Source of the DNA: an uncultured Fretibacterium sp.
Lineage (GTDB): Bacteria > Synergistota > Synergistia > Synergistales > Aminobacteriaceae
NCBI GenBank assembly: GCA_905373185.1
Contig: CAJPSE010000077.1
Coordinates: 1 to 7,449 of the forward strand
Length of the DNA: 7,449 bases
Direction of reading: 5' to 3'
Shown here: positions 6,701 through 7,449 of the stretch, piece by piece
Layout of the letters: every line of letters starts with the position of its first letter
Position numbering within the stretch: position 1 is the stretch's first letter
The notes under the pieces: model-generated
What the model was told of the DNA's origin: nothing
Database searches by the model: none
What the model saw: only the letters and a program-made list of their open reading frames with translations
Made by a program: the position numbers and the translations under genes

Positions 6701-7367
6701 CCGGGTTCTGGGCCGTGCCCTTGACGAAGGGGTTCTCCGGGCGCATGGCGCGCTCGCGGAACGCCTCGATGGCGTCGTAGTCCACCAGCTTCGCCAGGTC
6801 CGCGTAGTCGTAGACGTCGATCTTCTGGATCTCGTGGGACGTGCGGAAGCCGTCGAAGAAGTTCAGCACGGGCACGCTCGTCTCGATGGCCGTCAGGTGG
6901 GCCACCGCGGCCAGGTCCGCCGCCTCCTGCACGCTGCCGGCGGCCAGCATCGTGAAGCCCGTCATGCGGCAGGTCATGACATCGCTGTGGTCCCCGAAGA
7001 TGGAGAGCGCGTGGGTCGCCAGGGCACGGGCGGAGACGTGGAACACTCCCGGCAGGAGCTCTCCCGCGATCTTGAACATGTTCGGCAGCATCAGGAGGAG
7101 CCCCTGGGACGCCGTGAAGGTGCTGGCCAGGGCGCCGGCGGAGAGCGCGCCGTGGATCGCGCCGGCCGCGCCGCCCTCGGACTGCATCTCCGTCACCTTG
7201 ACGGTCTTGCCGAAGATGTTCTTGCGGCCGTGGGCCGCCCACTCGTCGATGTGCTCCGGCATGGGCGACGAGGGCGTGATCGGGTAGATCGTCGCCATCT
7301 CGGAGAACGCATAGGCGACGTGAGCGACCGCCTCGTTTCCGTCCATCGTTTTCCAGTTACGCTTCAT
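3762..7367 (-). CDS. nifJ: Pyruvate:ferredoxin (flavodoxin) oxidoreductase
   Basis: This 1201-residue cytoplasmic enzyme oxidises pyruvate with CoA to acetyl-CoA and CO2 and reduces ferredoxin or flavodoxin. Fused single-chain PFORs are usually about 1170-1230 residues, so it is full length. Order: pyruvate domain (1-258) with T31 in YPITPSSPM, E64 in MQSEGG and R114 in SARALATHA; transketolase-like domain II (about 259-415); CoA domain (about 416-630, SDGTVGANKNSIKII); a two-cluster ferredoxin domain with CxxCxxCxxxCP at C696-C706 and C754-C764; and the thiamine diphosphate domain with proximal-cluster cysteines C819, C822, C847 and C1096 and GGDGWGYDIG (986-995) to SNTGGQ (1020-1025). All catalytic and cluster ligands I can name are present. 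Odd: a Cys/His-rich stretch, FCCCGGHEHEH (946-956). The long oxygen-protecting C-terminal extension of the Desulfovibrio africanus enzyme seems absent. It appears monocistronic: a terminator follows and its own SD precedes. Confidence 0.97.
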   Translation of the reverse strand: MKRNWKTMDGNEAVAHVAYAFSEMATIYPITPSSPMPEHIDEWAAHGRKNIFGKTVKVTEMQSEGGAAGAIHGALSAGALASTFTASQGLLLMLPNMFKIAGELLPGVFHVSARALATHALSIFGDHSDVMTCRMTGFTMLAAGSVQEAADLAAVAHLTAIETSVPVLNFFDGFRTSHEIQKIDVYDYADLAKLVDYDAIEAFRERAMRPENPFVKGTAQNPDIFFQAKEASQPYFDRVPDVVAEYMRQVSKLHGREYYPFQYYGAPDAERVVVAIGSVCQATEEVVDWMNARGEKVGLIEVHLYRPFSPKYFFRALPSTVKAIAVLDRCKETGALGGPLYEDVRSMFFDYGPNAPKVVGGRYGLGSKDTTPSCIKTVFDNLKLYEPRNDFTIGIVDDVNDSSLPMQDHIDTAAEGTVCCKFWGLGSDGTVGANKNSIKIIGDHTDMYAQGYFDYDSKKSGGITVSHLRFGKSPIKSTYLIDSADFIACHKQEYVNQYDLTAGLKKGGTFLLNTQWTTPEALEEHLPSDLKRKLANLGAKFYVINAVDEAQKIGLGNRTNSIMQAAFFKLANVIPIDDAVQYMKQAIVDTYGRKGEKVVKMNHDAVDAGLKSLIEINIPEGWSAAPDQVVQKRGVPDEIPEFVIGQCQVINAQKGNDLPASAFTGEYVDGRFPSGTAAYEKRGVAVNVPEWNGEKCIQCNQCSMVCPHAAIRPFLLDAAEQEAAPKDFGAVDPKAKALKEAGYRYKIQVDTLDCLGCGNCADICPVKALEMKPTASQEGEIDNWTYAVEGVADKDKVVDKFTVQGSQFQRPLLEFSGACAGCGETPYAKLITQLFGDRMIIANATGCSSIWGGSAPNMPYTVNAEGRGPAWANSLFEDNAEYGYGMKLSVNVKTNYLVEAVTSLIKMECVPEEYKKVLQEWLDTYLDGEKSKASAAKVEELLDEVFCCCGGHEHEHADLGDEAMAEFSKIAEYHDYLVKKSVWIFGGDGWGYDIGYGGLDHVLGSGEDINVLVLDTEVYSNTGGQASKSTPTAAIAQFAASGKRVRKKDRGRRAMTYGHVYVAQVAMGADKNQLLKALKEAEAHKGPSLIIAYAPCINHGIKAGMGKTQAQSKNAVEAGYWHLYRCNPSLAAEGKNPFILDSKAPTKDYKEFLMSEVRYASLKLGFPDIADKLFEQAAQEARERYETYKAMAEMGPVPVKA

Positions 7368-7377
7368 GAAAAGATAA

Positions 7378-7385
7378 CCCCCCTC
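7378..7385 (-). promoter_or_regulatory. Shine-Dalgarno site of the pyruvate oxidoreductase gene
   Basis: The minus strand reads GAGGGGGG with 10 nt to the ATG at 7367-7365. It confirms that start over the later Met8. The rest of the 82-nt upstream stretch to the window edge shows a small inverted repeat (7400-7418) but no convincing -10/-35 pair, so the promoter is probably beyond the edge. Confidence 0.65.
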
Positions 7386-7449
7386 AAAATGAATCCGACG
7401 GGAAGCCCAAAGGCTCCCTACGGCAAAGAAGACCGGCCCTCCCGCGCAC

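Noticed and set aside
3964..7242. A 1092-codon alternative minus-strand frame inside the pyruvate oxidoreductase gene
   Set aside because: It is a frame-shifted shadow, dominated by Gly, Arg, Pro and His, of a gene whose own frame holds every PFOR motif.
1..7449. Mobile elements, CRISPR arrays, toxin-antitoxin or defence genes, tRNA or rRNA
   Set aside because: No transposase, integrase, regularly spaced repeats, small overlapping gene pairs or RNA-gene signatures were seen; base composition looks uniform apart from promoter spacers.

Overview
The window is a GC-rich bacterial segment with Shine-Dalgarno sites of the AGGAGG and GAGGGGG type. It holds five protein genes and no rRNA, tRNA, CRISPR array, transposase or phage gene. 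The one confidently named gene is a full-length pyruvate:ferredoxin (flavodoxin) oxidoreductase, so the host is very likely an anaerobe or fermenter. High GC, this enzyme and the LmeA-like/DUF4153 pair would fit a Synergistota-type anaerobe, but that is inference; a deltaproteobacterium or another anaerobe is not excluded.

Layout from left to right. (1) Positions 1-487, minus strand: the N-terminal part of a secreted ankyrin-repeat protein that runs off the left edge. It starts with GTG. (2) Positions 488-644: an AT-richer divergent promoter spacer. (3) Positions 645-1016, plus strand: a small single-domain PilZ protein with an intact c-di-GMP-binding signature. (4) Around 998-1046: a strong hairpin terminator whose stem contains the PilZ stop codon. 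It lies between convergent genes and may work both ways. (5) Positions 1061-3571, minus strand: a two-gene operon of an exported LmeA-like (DUF2993) protein followed 6 nt later by a polytopic DUF4153 membrane protein. A perfect TATAAT box precedes it, abutted by a tandem 10-bp repeat. (6) Positions 3691-3733: a 13-bp perfect-stem terminator closing the pyruvate oxidoreductase unit. (7) Positions 3762-7367, minus strand: the pyruvate oxidoreductase gene, followed by 82 nt of leader to the right edge.

Functionally this is central anaerobic metabolism (pyruvate to acetyl-CoA plus reduced ferredoxin) next to cell-envelope genes (LmeA-like and DUF4153) and a c-di-GMP effector. Only the LmeA-like/DUF4153 pair shows clear operon linkage; the others look like separate transcription units. 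I see no strong evidence for a new multi-gene system. The points most worth checking are a Cys/His-rich insertion in the pyruvate oxidoreductase, the tandem operator-like repeat at the LmeA-like promoter, and the unstudied envelope gene pair.
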